A stretch of 64,000 nt of DNA. Origin: Silanimonas sp044377035 (GTDB lineage: Bacteria; Pseudomonadota; Gammaproteobacteria; Xanthomonadales; Xanthomonadaceae). Shown piece after piece: positions 1 to 9,444 of the stretch. The stretch spans positions 124,001-188,000 of the forward strand of contig NZ_JBILJW010000003.1 in assembly GCF_044377035.1 (NCBI RefSeq). The letters are read 5' to 3'. Within the stretch, counting starts at the first letter, position 1; the number at the start of each line of letters is the position of its first letter. The position numbers were made by a program, and so were the translations under genes. A model generated the notes under the pieces. The model made no database searches. It was not told the origin of the DNA and saw only the letters and a program-made list of their open reading frames with translations.

Positions 1-1
1 G

Positions 2-514
2 CCCGAGCACGTGCTGGCGGCCGGCGACATCCCGGTGATTCCCGTCGATCGCGGCGGCCAAGTGACCTACCACGGCCCCGGCCAGCTGGTGGCCTATCCG
101 TTGGTGGACCTGCGGCGGCTCGGTATCGGCGTGAAGGCGCTGGTCGAGCGCATCGAGCAGGCCATCATCGACACCTGCGCCACCTACGGCTTCGCCGCCT
201 TCCGCAAGGACGGTGCGCCCGGCGTGTACACGTCGGATGGAGCGAAGATCGCGGCCCTGGGCCTGCGCGTGCGGCGTGGATGCAGCTTCCACGGCCTGGC
301 GTTCAACATCGCGATGGACCTCGAACCCTTCCAGCGCATCAACCCCTGCGGTTACGCCGGGCAGCCCGTGACCACGCTGCTAGACTGCGGTGGCCCCGGT
401 GAGCTGCGCCTTGTGGCCGACGTGCTGGTGCCCCATCTCTGCCGACAGCTCGGCCTTGCCGCCGAGTGGCGCGACGACCTGCCGGATCTCGGCGCGGCGC
501 CCGCCCATCCCTGA
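2..514 (+). CDS. lipB: Octanoyltransferase LipB (5' end outside window)
   Basis: Transfers octanoate from octanoyl-ACP to the lipoyl domains of 2-oxoacid dehydrogenases and GcvH, the first step of endogenous lipoate synthesis in the cytoplasm. The frame is already open at the window edge, so the first residues are missing. Visible family motifs are RGGQVTYHGPGQLV, the active-site lysine in GAKIAALGLRV, and the active-site cysteine in INPCGYAG. It lies 16 bp upstream of lipA on the same strand, the usual pairing. Identification is firm; only the true start cannot be given. Confidence 0.96.
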   Translation, partial: PEHVLAAGDIPVIPVDRGGQVTYHGPGQLVAYPLVDLRRLGIGVKALVERIEQAIIDTCATYGFAAFRKDGAPGVYTSDGAKIAALGLRVRRGCSFHGLAFNIAMDLEPFQRINPCGYAGQPVTTLLDCGGPGELRLVADVLVPHLCRQLGLAAEWRDDLPDLGAAPAHP

Positions 515-530
515 CGACGCGACCCGAACC

Positions 531-1526
531 ATGTCCACGCCGACCAAGACCATCCCGCTCACCGTGTTGACGCCCGACGCGCTCGAAGCGGGCAAGAAGC
601 AGCTCGGCGGCGACAAGATCGGCAAGAGCCCGGTCCAGTTCGACGAGGCGCCGAAGCTGCGCAAGCCGAGCTGGATCCGCGTGCGCATCCCGGCAGGCAA
701 CGCGGTGCAGCAGCTGAAGTCGAAGCTGCGCGAGAACTCGCTCGTCACCGTCTGCGAAGAGGCGAGCTGCCCGAACATCCACGAGTGCTTCAGCCACGGC
801 ACCGCCACCTTCATGATCCTCGGCGAGGTCTGCACGCGCCGCTGCAGCTTCTGCGACGTCGCCCACGGCCGGCCGAAGCCGCCGGATGCCTCGGAGCCGC
901 TGAAGCTCGCGCAGACGATTGCCGATATGCGCTTGAAGTACGTGGTGATCACCTCGGTGGACCGCGACGACCTGCGCGACGGCGGCGCCCAGCATTTCGC
1001 CGACTGCATCCGCGAGGCCCGCGTTCTCTCGCCGGCGCTGAAGATCGAGATCCTCACGCCCGACTTCCGCGGAAAGGGCCGCATGGACCGCGCGCTCGAG
1101 ATCCTCGCGACGAACCCGCCGGACGTCTTCAACCACAACCTCGAGACCGTCCGCCCGCTGTACCCGAACGTACGCCCGGGTGCCGACTACGACTGGTCGC
1201 TGCAGCTGCTGCAGCGCTTCAAGGCCCAGCATCCGTCGGTGCCGACCAAGAGCGGCATCATGCTCGGCCTCGGCGAGGACATGGACCAGGTGAAGGAGTG
1301 CCTCGAGCACCTCCGCGCCCACGATGTCGACATGATCACCATCGGCCAGTACCTCCAGCCCACGCCGCATCACCATCCCGTGATGCGCTACTGGACGCCG
1401 GAAGAATTCAAGGAACTCGAGGCCTTCGGCTACGGTCTGGGTTTCAGCCATGTCGCTTCCGGGCCGATGGTGCGCTCGTCCTACCACGCCGACCGTTCGG
1501 CGGCGGAGGCCGGCGTCATCGCCTGA
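531..1526 (+). CDS. lipA: Lipoyl synthase LipA
   Basis: Radical SAM enzyme that inserts two sulphurs into protein-bound octanoate made by LipB. The 331-residue product carries the auxiliary-cluster cysteines C75, C80 and C86 and the radical SAM cysteines C101, C105 and C108 (CTRRCSFC). The RSSY motif close to the C-terminus is also present. The frame stays open further upstream, but that part overlaps lipB and does not look like LipA. The ATG at 531 gives the normal length and N-terminus. Probably co-transcribed with lipB. Confidence 0.97.
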   Translation: MSTPTKTIPLTVLTPDALEAGKKQLGGDKIGKSPVQFDEAPKLRKPSWIRVRIPAGNAVQQLKSKLRENSLVTVCEEASCPNIHECFSHGTATFMILGEVCTRRCSFCDVAHGRPKPPDASEPLKLAQTIADMRLKYVVITSVDRDDLRDGGAQHFADCIREARVLSPALKIEILTPDFRGKGRMDRALEILATNPPDVFNHNLETVRPLYPNVRPGADYDWSLQLLQRFKAQHPSVPTKSGIMLGLGEDMDQVKECLEHLRAHDVDMITIGQYLQPTPHHHPVMRYWTPEEFKELEAFGYGLGFSHVASGPMVRSSYHADRSAAEAGVIA

Positions 1527-1595
1527 TGCGACGTCCGGCACATTGACCGGCCGCCCAACCGCGGCATGCTGCATCGAACGGACGGACCAAATCCC

Positions 1596-3794
1596 ATGCT
1601 GAAGCCGCTGCCCCTCGTACTCGCCCTTGCCCTGCCGCTGGCCCTCGCCGGCGCGGCCCTGTCGCCCCAGGTCGCCACCGGCAGTGCCGCTGCGGCCCCG
1701 GCGGCGCCTGCAGCGGCCAACGCGACCCCGGCCTTCCGCCCCACCGTCGACCAGCAGGGCGCCGCCCGCATGGTCTACGGCGTGCTCTCCGACAGCCGCT
1801 ACGCGTACGCGCCGAAGCCGCTCGACGATGCCCTGAGCAGCGCCATCTTCACGCGCTACCTCGAGAGCCTCGACGGCCAGAAGCTGTTCTTCAAGCAGTC
1901 GGACATCGACGCCTTCCAGAAGAACGAGCGCCGCTTCGACGACGCCATCAAGGGCCAGAGCCTGCAGCCGGCCTTCGACCTCTACACCCGCTACATGCTG
2001 CGCGTCTCCGAGCGCGTGGCCTTCGCCCGTGAACGCCTGAGGGGCGATTTCGACTTCAGCGGCGACGAGGTGTGGCGCTACGAGCGCGAGGACGCCGCCT
2101 GGGCCAGGGACAGCGCCGAGCTCGACGCGCTGTGGGAGAAGTACGTCAAGAACGACTGGCTGCGCCTGAAGCTGGCCGGCCGCGCGCCGGAGGAGATCCG
2201 TCGCACGCTCGACCGCCGCTACGCGCAGATGGCCACGCGCGTGAACCAGCTGAAGCCCGAGGACGCGTTCGAGACCTTCATGAACGCCTACACGGAGTCG
2301 ATCGATCCGCACACCGGCTACATGAGCCCGCGCAGCGCCGAGAACTTCAATATGTCGATGCGCCTCTCGCTCGAGGGCATCGGCGCGGTGCTGCAGTCGC
2401 AGGACGACTACGTGGTCGTGCGCACGCTCGTTCCGGGCGGCCCGGCCGCGAAGACCGGCCAGCTCACCGTCGGTGATCGCATCGTCGCGGTGGCGCAGGG
2501 CAATGGCCCGATGGTCGACGTGATGGGCTGGCGCATCGACGACGTCGTGCAGCTGGTGCGCGGCGCCAAGGGCACCACGGTGCGCCTCGACACCATCCCC
2601 GCGGTGAACGGCATCGACGGCGCGCATCGCATCGTCGAGATCGTCCGCGACCGCGTGAAGCTGGAAGAGCAGGCCGCGCGACGCCAGCTCATCGAGGCCG
2701 ACGGCAAGCGCATCGGCGTCATCCGCCTGCCGACCTTCTATGCCGATTTCGAAGCGAAGCGCCGCGGCGACGCCGACGCGCGTTCCGCCACCAACGACGT
2801 CGCCAAGCTGCTCGCCGAACTCAAGGCCGAGAAGGTCGATGGCGTGGTCGTCGACCTGCGCGGCAACGGCGGTGGCTCGCTGACCGAAGCCGTCGAGCTC
2901 ACGGGCTTGTTCGTCGATACCGGCCCGGTCGTGCAGGTGCGCGAGGCGGGCGGCCGCATCAGCATCGAGAGCGACGACGTCGCCGGGGTGGCCTGGGACG
3001 GCCCGCTGGCCGTGCTGGTCGACCGCAGCTCCGCCTCGGCCTCGGAGATCTTCGCCGCCGCCATCCAGGATTACGGCCGCGGCCTGATCATCGGCGAGAC
3101 CACCTTCGGCAAGGGCACGGTGCAGAACCTCATCGACCTCGACCGCTTCCAGAACACCCGCGAGCCGCGCTTCGGCCAGCTGAAGCTCACGGTTGCGCAG
3201 TTCTTCCGTATCGATGGCGGCACCACGCAGTTCAATGGTGTCGTGCCCGACCTCGCATTCCCGGTGACGCTCGATGCCAGCGAGTTCGGCGAGAGCAGCT
3301 ACGACAACGCCCTGCCGGCCAGCCGCATCCAGCCCGCCACCCATCGCACCTACGGCAATTTCGCGCCGATGCTGTTGCCGCTGGCGCAGCGGCATGAATC
3401 GCGGATCGCCAAGGACGTCGAGTTCGGCTGGTGGCGCGACGACGTGGCCGAGTTCCGCAAGGACCGCGAGGAGGGCACGATCTCGCTCAACGAGGCCACC
3501 CGCCGCACCGAGCGCGAAGAAGCCGAGGCAAAGCGTCTGGCCCGCACCGCCGAGCGCAAGCGCCTGGGTCTCGACGACAGCCTGCCGAACCGCGCCGACG
3601 ACGGCCTGCAGGCCGACGAGCGCGATGTCGCCGAGCAGGTGGCCGAGGAGAAGGCCGCCGAGAACCACATCGACCCGCTGCTGCGCGAGTCGGCCCACGT
3701 GCTGGCCGACGCGCTCGGCCTGCTTGCCGGCAACCAGCGCCTCGCGACGCAGGTGCTGCCGGAGTCGCGCCAGGCCACGCTCTGGGCGGATTGA
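1596..3794 (+). CDS. prc: Tail-specific (C-terminal processing) periplasmic protease, S41 family
   Basis: Periplasmic serine protease that degrades proteins from exposed hydrophobic C-termini. In relatives it regulates murein hydrolases. The 732-residue product starts with a signal peptide (MLKPLPLVLALALPLALAG) and has a PDZ domain around residues 250-340. The S41 core carries nucleophile S481 in SASASEIF and general-base K506 in GKGTVQ. A charged C-terminal tail follows. An ATG at 1566 is in frame, but 1596 places the signal peptide at the N-terminus. It follows lipA by 69 bp and may have its own promoter. Confidence 0.95.
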   Translation: MLKPLPLVLALALPLALAGAALSPQVATGSAAAAPAAPAAANATPAFRPTVDQQGAARMVYGVLSDSRYAYAPKPLDDALSSAIFTRYLESLDGQKLFFKQSDIDAFQKNERRFDDAIKGQSLQPAFDLYTRYMLRVSERVAFARERLRGDFDFSGDEVWRYEREDAAWARDSAELDALWEKYVKNDWLRLKLAGRAPEEIRRTLDRRYAQMATRVNQLKPEDAFETFMNAYTESIDPHTGYMSPRSAENFNMSMRLSLEGIGAVLQSQDDYVVVRTLVPGGPAAKTGQLTVGDRIVAVAQGNGPMVDVMGWRIDDVVQLVRGAKGTTVRLDTIPAVNGIDGAHRIVEIVRDRVKLEEQAARRQLIEADGKRIGVIRLPTFYADFEAKRRGDADARSATNDVAKLLAELKAEKVDGVVVDLRGNGGGSLTEAVELTGLFVDTGPVVQVREAGGRISIESDDVAGVAWDGPLAVLVDRSSASASEIFAAAIQDYGRGLIIGETTFGKGTVQNLIDLDRFQNTREPRFGQLKLTVAQFFRIDGGTTQFNGVVPDLAFPVTLDASEFGESSYDNALPASRIQPATHRTYGNFAPMLLPLAQRHESRIAKDVEFGWWRDDVAEFRKDREEGTISLNEATRRTEREEAEAKRLARTAERKRLGLDDSLPNRADDGLQADERDVAEQVAEEKAAENHIDPLLRESAHVLADALGLLAGNQRLATQVLPESRQATLWAD

Positions 3795-3810
3795 TCCCGC
3801 TCGCGTACTC

Positions 3811-4698
3811 GTGGCGGCGCGCTTGAGCGCCGCCGCGCCGTCGCGCCTTGCCGTTGCCGCCGCGCTCGCGGCGGTCTACCTCGTCTGGGGCTCGACCTAC
3901 CTCGCCATCGCCATTGGCGTGCAGGGCTACCCGCCCTTCGCGATGGGCGCGATCCGCATGCTCGCGGCCGGCGCGCTGTTCTATGCCGTGCTGCGCTGGC
4001 GCGGCGTGGCGCCGCCGACCCGCGCGCAGTGGCGCAACCTCGCGGCGATGGGCGTCTTCATGGTGCTGTTCGCCAACGGGCTGGTGAACCTTGCGCAGAC
4101 CGAAGTGAGCAGCGGCCTCGCCGCGATTGCGGTGGCCTCGATGCCGCTGTTCGTCGCCGTGTTCTCCACCCTGCGTGGGCGCAAGCTCGGTGCGCTGGAA
4201 TGGACGGGGATTGTCGTCGGCCTCGGCGGCGTCGCGCTGCTGAACTTCGGCAGCGAGCTGCGCGGCTCGTGGCTCGGCATGGTCTGCCTGATCGTCGCGC
4301 CGCTCTCGTGGGCCTGGGGCTCCGTGTGGAGCCGCGACCAGGACCTGCCCACGCCCTTCATGAGCGCCGCCGGCCAGATGCTTGCGGGCGGCGTGCTGAT
4401 GGCCATCGCGTCGCTACTGCTCGGCGAGCGCTTCGCCGGCGTGCCGCCGCTGGATTCGACCCTGGCCCTCGTCTACCTCGCGCTGTTCGGCTCGATCGTC
4501 GGCTTCACGGCCTACGTGTGGCTGCTGCACCACGTGCGCCCGGCGCTGGCCACCTCGTACGCCTACGTGAACCCGGCGATCGCGGTGCTTCTGGGCACCG
4601 TCGTGCTGCATGAACGCTTCGATGCCGACACCTGGCTGGCGATGGGCGTCATTTTGGCGAGCGTAGTGCTGGTGACGCGGGCGCCGAAGCGGGGCTGA
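3811..4698 (+). CDS. EamA/DMT-family transporter (YedA-like)
   Basis: Inner-membrane protein of the drug/metabolite transporter superfamily, with about ten predicted hydrophobic helices arranged as two EamA repeats. The first begins AAVYLVWGSTYLAIAIG and the second around CLIVAPLSWAWGSVWS. The substrate cannot be told from the sequence; relatives export amino acids or metabolites. No ATG fits the N-terminus. The GTG at 3811 or TTG at 3823 are the best starts, both just after the prc stop at 3794, which suggests read-through transcription. No clear ribosome binding site is visible. Confidence 0.85.
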   Translation: MAARLSAAAPSRLAVAAALAAVYLVWGSTYLAIAIGVQGYPPFAMGAIRMLAAGALFYAVLRWRGVAPPTRAQWRNLAAMGVFMVLFANGLVNLAQTEVSSGLAAIAVASMPLFVAVFSTLRGRKLGALEWTGIVVGLGGVALLNFGSELRGSWLGMVCLIVAPLSWAWGSVWSRDQDLPTPFMSAAGQMLAGGVLMAIASLLLGERFAGVPPLDSTLALVYLALFGSIVGFTAYVWLLHHVRPALATSYAYVNPAIAVLLGTVVLHERFDADTWLAMGVILASVVLVTRAPKRG

Positions 4699-4741
4699 GC
4701 TGCGCTTCTTGCCGCCCGATGCCGCGGCGCAGGCGTTCTCC

Positions 4742-4755
4742 GTGACCAAAGTCAC
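4742..4755. promoter_or_regulatory. Palindrome GTGACCAAAGTCAC upstream of ABC operon
   Basis: Perfect 5-bp arms (GTGAC/GTCAC) around a 4-base spacer, 101 bp before the ABC ATPase start. A near-identical core, TGAC-N4-GTCA with an AAA in the spacer, lies at 15231-15246 before a second ABC operon. It is probably an operator for a shared regulator; which regulator is unknown. Confidence 0.5.
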
Positions 4756-4856
4756 CCCATGACCTGCCGCACATGCCCGTGGACGTCAAGCGGGACCAGC
4801 ATGATCCCGTTCCATGACGGCGCCGAATGCGCCGGCCCATCCTGCCGGGGAAGACC

Positions 4857-5735
4857 ATGCTGACCATCCACGATCTGTCGAAGACCTACGCCAACGGCGT
4901 GCGCGCGATCAACCACGTCACGCTCGACATTCCGAAAGGACTGTTCGGACTGCTCGGACCCAACGGGGCCGGCAAATCGTCCCTGATGCGGACCATCGCC
5001 ACCCTGCAGGACCCCGACGAGGGCACGATCACCTTCGATGGCATCGACGTGCAGCGCGACAAGGACGCCGTGCGCCGCACGCTGGGCTACCTGCCGCAGG
5101 ACTTCGGCGTGTACCCGAAAGTCAGCGCCGAAGACCTGCTCGACCACTTCGCCGCGCTCAAGGGCTACCGCCAGCGCAAGGAGCGAAGGGAGGTGGTCGA
5201 GTCGCTGCTGCACCAGACCAACCTGTGGGACGCCCGCAAACGGAAGCTCGGTACCTACTCCGGCGGCATGCGCCAGCGTTTCGGCATCGCGCAGGCGCTG
5301 ATCGGCAACCCGCGCCTCGTGATCGTCGATGAGCCGACCGCCGGCCTCGACCCCGAGGAGCGCAATCGCTTCCTCAACCTGCTCAGCGAGATCGGTGAGC
5401 AGGTGGTGGTGATCCTGTCCACCCACATCGTCGAGGACGTGACCGACCTCTGCCCACGGATGGCGATCATCAGCCGAGGCACGGTGCTGCTGACCGGCCG
5501 CCCGCAGGAGGCCATCGAGGCCCTCAACGACCGGGTGTGGAAGGCGACCGTCAACAAGTCCACGCTGGCCGACTACCAGGCGCGCTTCGACGTGCTCTCC
5601 ACGCGTCTGGTCGGTGGCCAGCCGGTGATCCATGTCTACGCGGAGTCCCAGCCGGAAGCCGGGTTCACGAAGATCGCGCCGGACCTCGAGGACGTCTACT
5701 TCCAGCGCCTGCGCCAGCATGCGCAGGCCGCCTGA
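4857..5735 (+). CDS. ABC transporter ATP-binding protein
   Basis: Cytoplasmic ATPase of an ABC-2 type exporter, 292 residues. It has Walker A GPNGAGKSS, signature YSGGMRQR, Walker B LVIVDEPTAGLDP and the switch histidine in STHIVED. The ATG at 4857 follows a GGGGAAG ribosome binding site; the upstream in-frame ATG at 4827 has none and adds unrelated residues. Its partner is the permease-peptidase 12 bp downstream. Substrate unknown. A palindrome at 4742 probably controls the pair. Confidence 0.93.
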   Translation: MLTIHDLSKTYANGVRAINHVTLDIPKGLFGLLGPNGAGKSSLMRTIATLQDPDEGTITFDGIDVQRDKDAVRRTLGYLPQDFGVYPKVSAEDLLDHFAALKGYRQRKERREVVESLLHQTNLWDARKRKLGTYSGGMRQRFGIAQALIGNPRLVIVDEPTAGLDPEERNRFLNLLSEIGEQVVVILSTHIVEDVTDLCPRMAIISRGTVLLTGRPQEAIEALNDRVWKATVNKSTLADYQARFDVLSTRLVGGQPVIHVYAESQPEAGFTKIAPDLEDVYFQRLRQHAQAA

Positions 5736-5747
5736 GGGAGCGCACCC

Positions 5748-8700
5748 ATGTTCGGTGAATTCTTCCGCTTCGAGCTGCGCTACCAGCTCAGTTCCCCCTT
5801 GCTGTGGCTGGTGGCCGTGGTCTTCGGTCTGCTCGCCTTCGGCGCGACGTCGTCCGACGCGATCCAGGTCGGCAGTGCGATCGGCAATGTGCATCGCAAT
5901 GCGCCGACCGTGATCGCCAACATGCTCGGCGTGTTCAGCCTGCTGGGGCTGTTCCTGATCGTGCTGTTCATCGCCAACGGCCTGCTGCGCGACCATGAGT
6001 TCGGAACGGCCGAACTGTTCTTCGCCACCCCGATGCGGAAGGCCGACTATCTATTTGGGCGTTTCGCTGCAGGACTGGTGGCTTGCCTCGCGATCTTCGT
6101 CGCCGTGGCGATCGGCATGATCGCCGGCCAGTTCATGCCCTGGATCGACCCCCAGCGCCTCGGCACCTTCTCGCTCGATCCCTTCCTGTGGTCGTTCGCG
6201 GTGCTGGTGTTGCCGAACCTGCTGTTCGGCGGTGCGCTGCTGGCGCTGTTGGCCGCGGTCACGCGAAGCCTGCTGATGGTCTATGTAGGCGTCCTTGCGT
6301 TCTTCGTCTTGTGGATCGTGGCCGGCAACCTGACCAGCGACATCGACAACGCTTGGATCGCCGCACTGATCGATCCCTTCGGGCTGCGTGCGATGGGCCG
6401 CGCGGTGCGCTACTGGTCGGTCGAGGAGCAGAACACCCGCCTGCCGGAACTGACGGGATACCTCATCGCCAACCGTGCGCTGTGGGGTACGGTGGCGCTG
6501 TCGCTGCTGGGTGCGACCTATGCGCTGTTCAAGCCGATGCGCGCCGGCACGGGGTCGGGGCGTACCTCGAAGCGCAAGGGGTCCGTCGCGCAGGCGACGC
6601 CGGCAGCGACCACAAAGCCGCACGCGATCGCTGCGCATCCGCCACGCGCCTTCACCCTGCGTACTGCGCTCTCCCAGTTCTGGCGCCTGCTTCGCTTCGA
6701 CACCTGGGGCGTGCTGCGCAGCGTGCCCTTCCTCGTGATGCTGGTGTTCGCGGTGGTGAACTTCTTTGGTGCGGCGCAGTTCATCGACACCATGTTTGGC
6801 GCCAAGGTCTTCCCAGTGTCCTACCTGATGGTGGAGGCGCTGCAGGGCAGCATGGCTCTTTTCCTGTTCCTGGTCGTGACGTTCTACGCCGGCGAGCTGG
6901 TGTGGAAGGAGCGGCAGGCGAAGATCAGCGACGTGTCCGATGCCTTGCCGGTCCCCGACTGGGTGCCGCTGGCCGCGAAGTGCGGCGCGGTGCTGGCGGT
7001 GGTGGCGGTGTTCAGCACGGCCGGGGTGCTGGCCGGCATGGGCTTCCAGTTGATGCGCGGCTATACCCACTTCGAGCCCGGCGTGTATGCGGCGTCGCTT
7101 GCGATCGCCGCGGTGCCCTTCGTGCTGATGGGCCTGCTCGGCGTGGCCGTGCAGGTCTTCACGAACAACAAGTTCGCGGGCTACCTGGCCGTGATCCTCA
7201 TCTATGTCTCGCAGATCGTGCTGGGCGTGGTCGATGTCGACCACAACCTGGTGCAGTTCGCGAGCGCGCCGACGCCGACCTATTCCGACATGAATGGCTT
7301 CGGCCACTACCTGACGGGCTGGGCCTGGTTCTCGGTCTACTGGCTGATGTTCGTGGTTTCGCTGCTGCTGCTGGCGGCTGCGTTCTGGGTACGCGGCACC
7401 GCGCCGTCCGGCCGCGAGCGGCGGCGGCATGCGGCCCAACGACTGCGTGGGCCGCTGGGCACGGCACTGGCCGTCGCCGTCGCAGCCTGGGCCGGGGTCG
7501 GCGGCTGGGTGTTCTGGAACACCAACGTGGTCAACGACTACATGTCCGGCGACACCGCGCTCGATCTTCAGGCCCGCTACGAAAAGGAGTACGCGCAGTA
7601 CGCCGGCCTGCCCCAGCCGCGCATCAAGGCCATCGACACCGAGGTCGACATCCGTCCCGAGACGCGCAGCGTCACGATCCGCGGCAGCTACCGGCTGGTG
7701 AACCAGCACAAGGTCCCGATCGAGGCCTTCCACGTGCTGACCACGCGTGGGATCGAGCTGGCCTCGATCGACTTCGCGCCACACGAACTCGAGCGCTTCG
7801 ACGAACCCCTGGGCTACCGCATCTACCGCCTGCGCGAGCCGATGGCGCCGGGGGCCGAGATGACCCTGCGCTTCGAGGTGCGCGCCGCCGAGCGCGGCTT
7901 CGGCAACAACGTGCTGCAGACCCAGGTGGTCGGCAACGGCACGTTCTTCAACTCCGGTGTTCTGCCGACTTTCGGCTACAGCACCGGGATGCAGATCGTC
8001 GACCGCAACGAACGCCGCGAGCGCGGGCTGGGCGAGGTGCCGCGGATGGCGAAGCTGGAGGACGAGGCGGCACGCGCCAACACCTACATCAGCGACGACG
8101 CCGACTGGATCGACTTCCGCACCAAGGTCTGCACGTCGCCCGACCAGATCGCGCTGGCGCCGGGTTACCTCGAGGCCGAGACGGAGGAGAACGGCCGTCG
8201 CTGCTTCGCCTACGCGATGGACCGCCCCATGCTGCCGTTCGCCGCCTGGCTTTCGGCGCGCTGGGAGGTGAAGCGTGACACGTGGAACGGGATCCCGGTC
8301 GAGGTCTACTACCACCCCGCCCATTCATACAACGTCGATCGCATGATCGAGGCGACGAAGGACTCGCTCGACTATTTCACTGCGAACTTCACTCCCTACC
8401 AGCACAAGCAGGTACGGATCATCGAGTTCCCGCGTTATGAGCGCTTCGCGCAGAGCTTCGCCAACACCATCCCGTTCTCGGAGTCGATCGGCTTCATCGC
8501 CGACCTGCGCGACGAGGACGCCATCGACTACGTCTACTACGTGACTTCGCACGAAGTGGCGCATCAGTGGTGGGCGCACCAGGTGATCGGTGCCGACGTG
8601 CAGGGCTCGGTCATGCTCAGCGAGTCGCTGTCGCAGTACTCGGCGCTGATGGTGATGGAGAAGAAGTACGGCCGTGACAAGATGCGTCGGTTCCTCAGGT

Positions 8701-9344
8701 ATGAGCTGGACAACTACCTCGACCGGCGCGGCGGCGAACTGGTGGAGGAACTGCCGCTGTACCGCGTCGAGAACCAGGGGTACATCCACTACAACAAGGG
8801 CTCGCTGGTCTTCTATCGTCTGCGCGAGGAGATGGGCGAGGAAGCCCTCAATCGTGCGCTGCGCCGCTACCTGCAGGACAAGGGCTTCCAGCAGCCGCCC
8901 TACACGACCTCCGCGGAGCTGCTCGAGTACATCCGCGCCGAGGCGTCGCCCGAACTGCAGAGCCTGATCACCGACCTGTTCCAGAGGATCACCTTCTACG
9001 ACAACCGGGTGGTCGATGCGAAGGCCACGAAGCGCGCCGACGGTCGCTGGGACGTCACTCTCTCGCTCAGGGCCGGAAAGATCTACAGCGACGGGCTGGG
9101 CAAGGAGACGCCGGCGCCGATGGATGACCAGGTCGAGGTGGCGGTGTTCGCGCGCGCGCCGGGCGCCGACGAGGCGGACGAGCGGGTGCTGTTCCTCGAG
9201 CGGCGTCGGATCACGGAGGCCGAGCCGACGATCACTGTGACGGTCGACGAAGCACCCTACGAGGTGGGTTTCGACCCCTACAACAAGCTGATCGACCGCG
9301 TGCCTTCTGACAACCGCAAGCGGGTGGCGGTGGTCGAGCCCTGA
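5748..9344 (+). CDS. ABC-2 permease fused to M1-family zinc aminopeptidase
   Basis: A 1198-residue protein. Residues 1-580 form two ABC-2-like membrane blocks, each with about six hydrophobic helices, split by a charged linker near 265-300. Residues 610-1190 resemble M1 metallopeptidases. Zinc motif HEVAH gives H935, E936 and H939. The third ligand is probably E959 in SESLSQY, one residue further than the usual spacing. A catalytic-type tyrosine lies in GYIHYNKGS. Fusions of this type are known in xanthomonads and Bacteroidetes but their substrate is not. The partner ATPase is directly upstream. Topology would place the peptidase domain next to the membrane; which side is not certain. Confidence 0.9.
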   Translation: MFGEFFRFELRYQLSSPLLWLVAVVFGLLAFGATSSDAIQVGSAIGNVHRNAPTVIANMLGVFSLLGLFLIVLFIANGLLRDHEFGTAELFFATPMRKADYLFGRFAAGLVACLAIFVAVAIGMIAGQFMPWIDPQRLGTFSLDPFLWSFAVLVLPNLLFGGALLALLAAVTRSLLMVYVGVLAFFVLWIVAGNLTSDIDNAWIAALIDPFGLRAMGRAVRYWSVEEQNTRLPELTGYLIANRALWGTVALSLLGATYALFKPMRAGTGSGRTSKRKGSVAQATPAATTKPHAIAAHPPRAFTLRTALSQFWRLLRFDTWGVLRSVPFLVMLVFAVVNFFGAAQFIDTMFGAKVFPVSYLMVEALQGSMALFLFLVVTFYAGELVWKERQAKISDVSDALPVPDWVPLAAKCGAVLAVVAVFSTAGVLAGMGFQLMRGYTHFEPGVYAASLAIAAVPFVLMGLLGVAVQVFTNNKFAGYLAVILIYVSQIVLGVVDVDHNLVQFASAPTPTYSDMNGFGHYLTGWAWFSVYWLMFVVSLLLLAAAFWVRGTAPSGRERRRHAAQRLRGPLGTALAVAVAAWAGVGGWVFWNTNVVNDYMSGDTALDLQARYEKEYAQYAGLPQPRIKAIDTEVDIRPETRSVTIRGSYRLVNQHKVPIEAFHVLTTRGIELASIDFAPHELERFDEPLGYRIYRLREPMAPGAEMTLRFEVRAAERGFGNNVLQTQVVGNGTFFNSGVLPTFGYSTGMQIVDRNERRERGLGEVPRMAKLEDEAARANTYISDDADWIDFRTKVCTSPDQIALAPGYLEAETEENGRRCFAYAMDRPMLPFAAWLSARWEVKRDTWNGIPVEVYYHPAHSYNVDRMIEATKDSLDYFTANFTPYQHKQVRIIEFPRYERFAQSFANTIPFSESIGFIADLRDEDAIDYVYYVTSHEVAHQWWAHQVIGADVQGSVMLSESLSQYSALMVMEKKYGRDKMRRFLRYELDNYLDRRGGELVEELPLYRVENQGYIHYNKGSLVFYRLREEMGEEALNRALRRYLQDKGFQQPPYTTSAELLEYIRAEASPELQSLITDLFQRITFYDNRVVDAKATKRADGRWDVTLSLRAGKIYSDGLGKETPAPMDDQVEVAVFARAPGADEADERVLFLERRRITEAEPTITVTVDEAPYEVGFDPYNKLIDRVPSDNRKRVAVVEP

Positions 9345-9352
9345 TCGGATCC

Positions 9353-9376
9353 GGGGGCCCCGTTTCGGGGCTCCCG
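9353..9376 (+). terminator. Stem-loop after the permease-peptidase gene
   Basis: GGGGGCCCCG-TTT-CGGGGCTCCC forms a 10-bp GC-rich stem (one G-T pair) just after the stop codon at 9344. The T-run that follows is short, so termination efficiency is uncertain. Confidence 0.55.
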
Positions 9377-9444
9377 TTCCAAGTGCGTTGATCGGCCTTC
9401 CGGTCACTGCGCGAAACAGGCCCTGGCGTTGGAATCGGCAGCAC

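Noticed and set aside
339..3698. Open frame of over 1100 codons on the minus strand
   Set aside because: It is antisense to lipA and prc, rich in Arg/Ala/Gly/Val/Leu with no domain, and explained by high GC at third positions of the real genes.
6051..8324. Long minus-strand open frame under the permease-peptidase gene
   Set aside because: The plus-strand product has clear membrane and M1 motifs; the minus frame is low-complexity His/Arg/Gln and has no start context.
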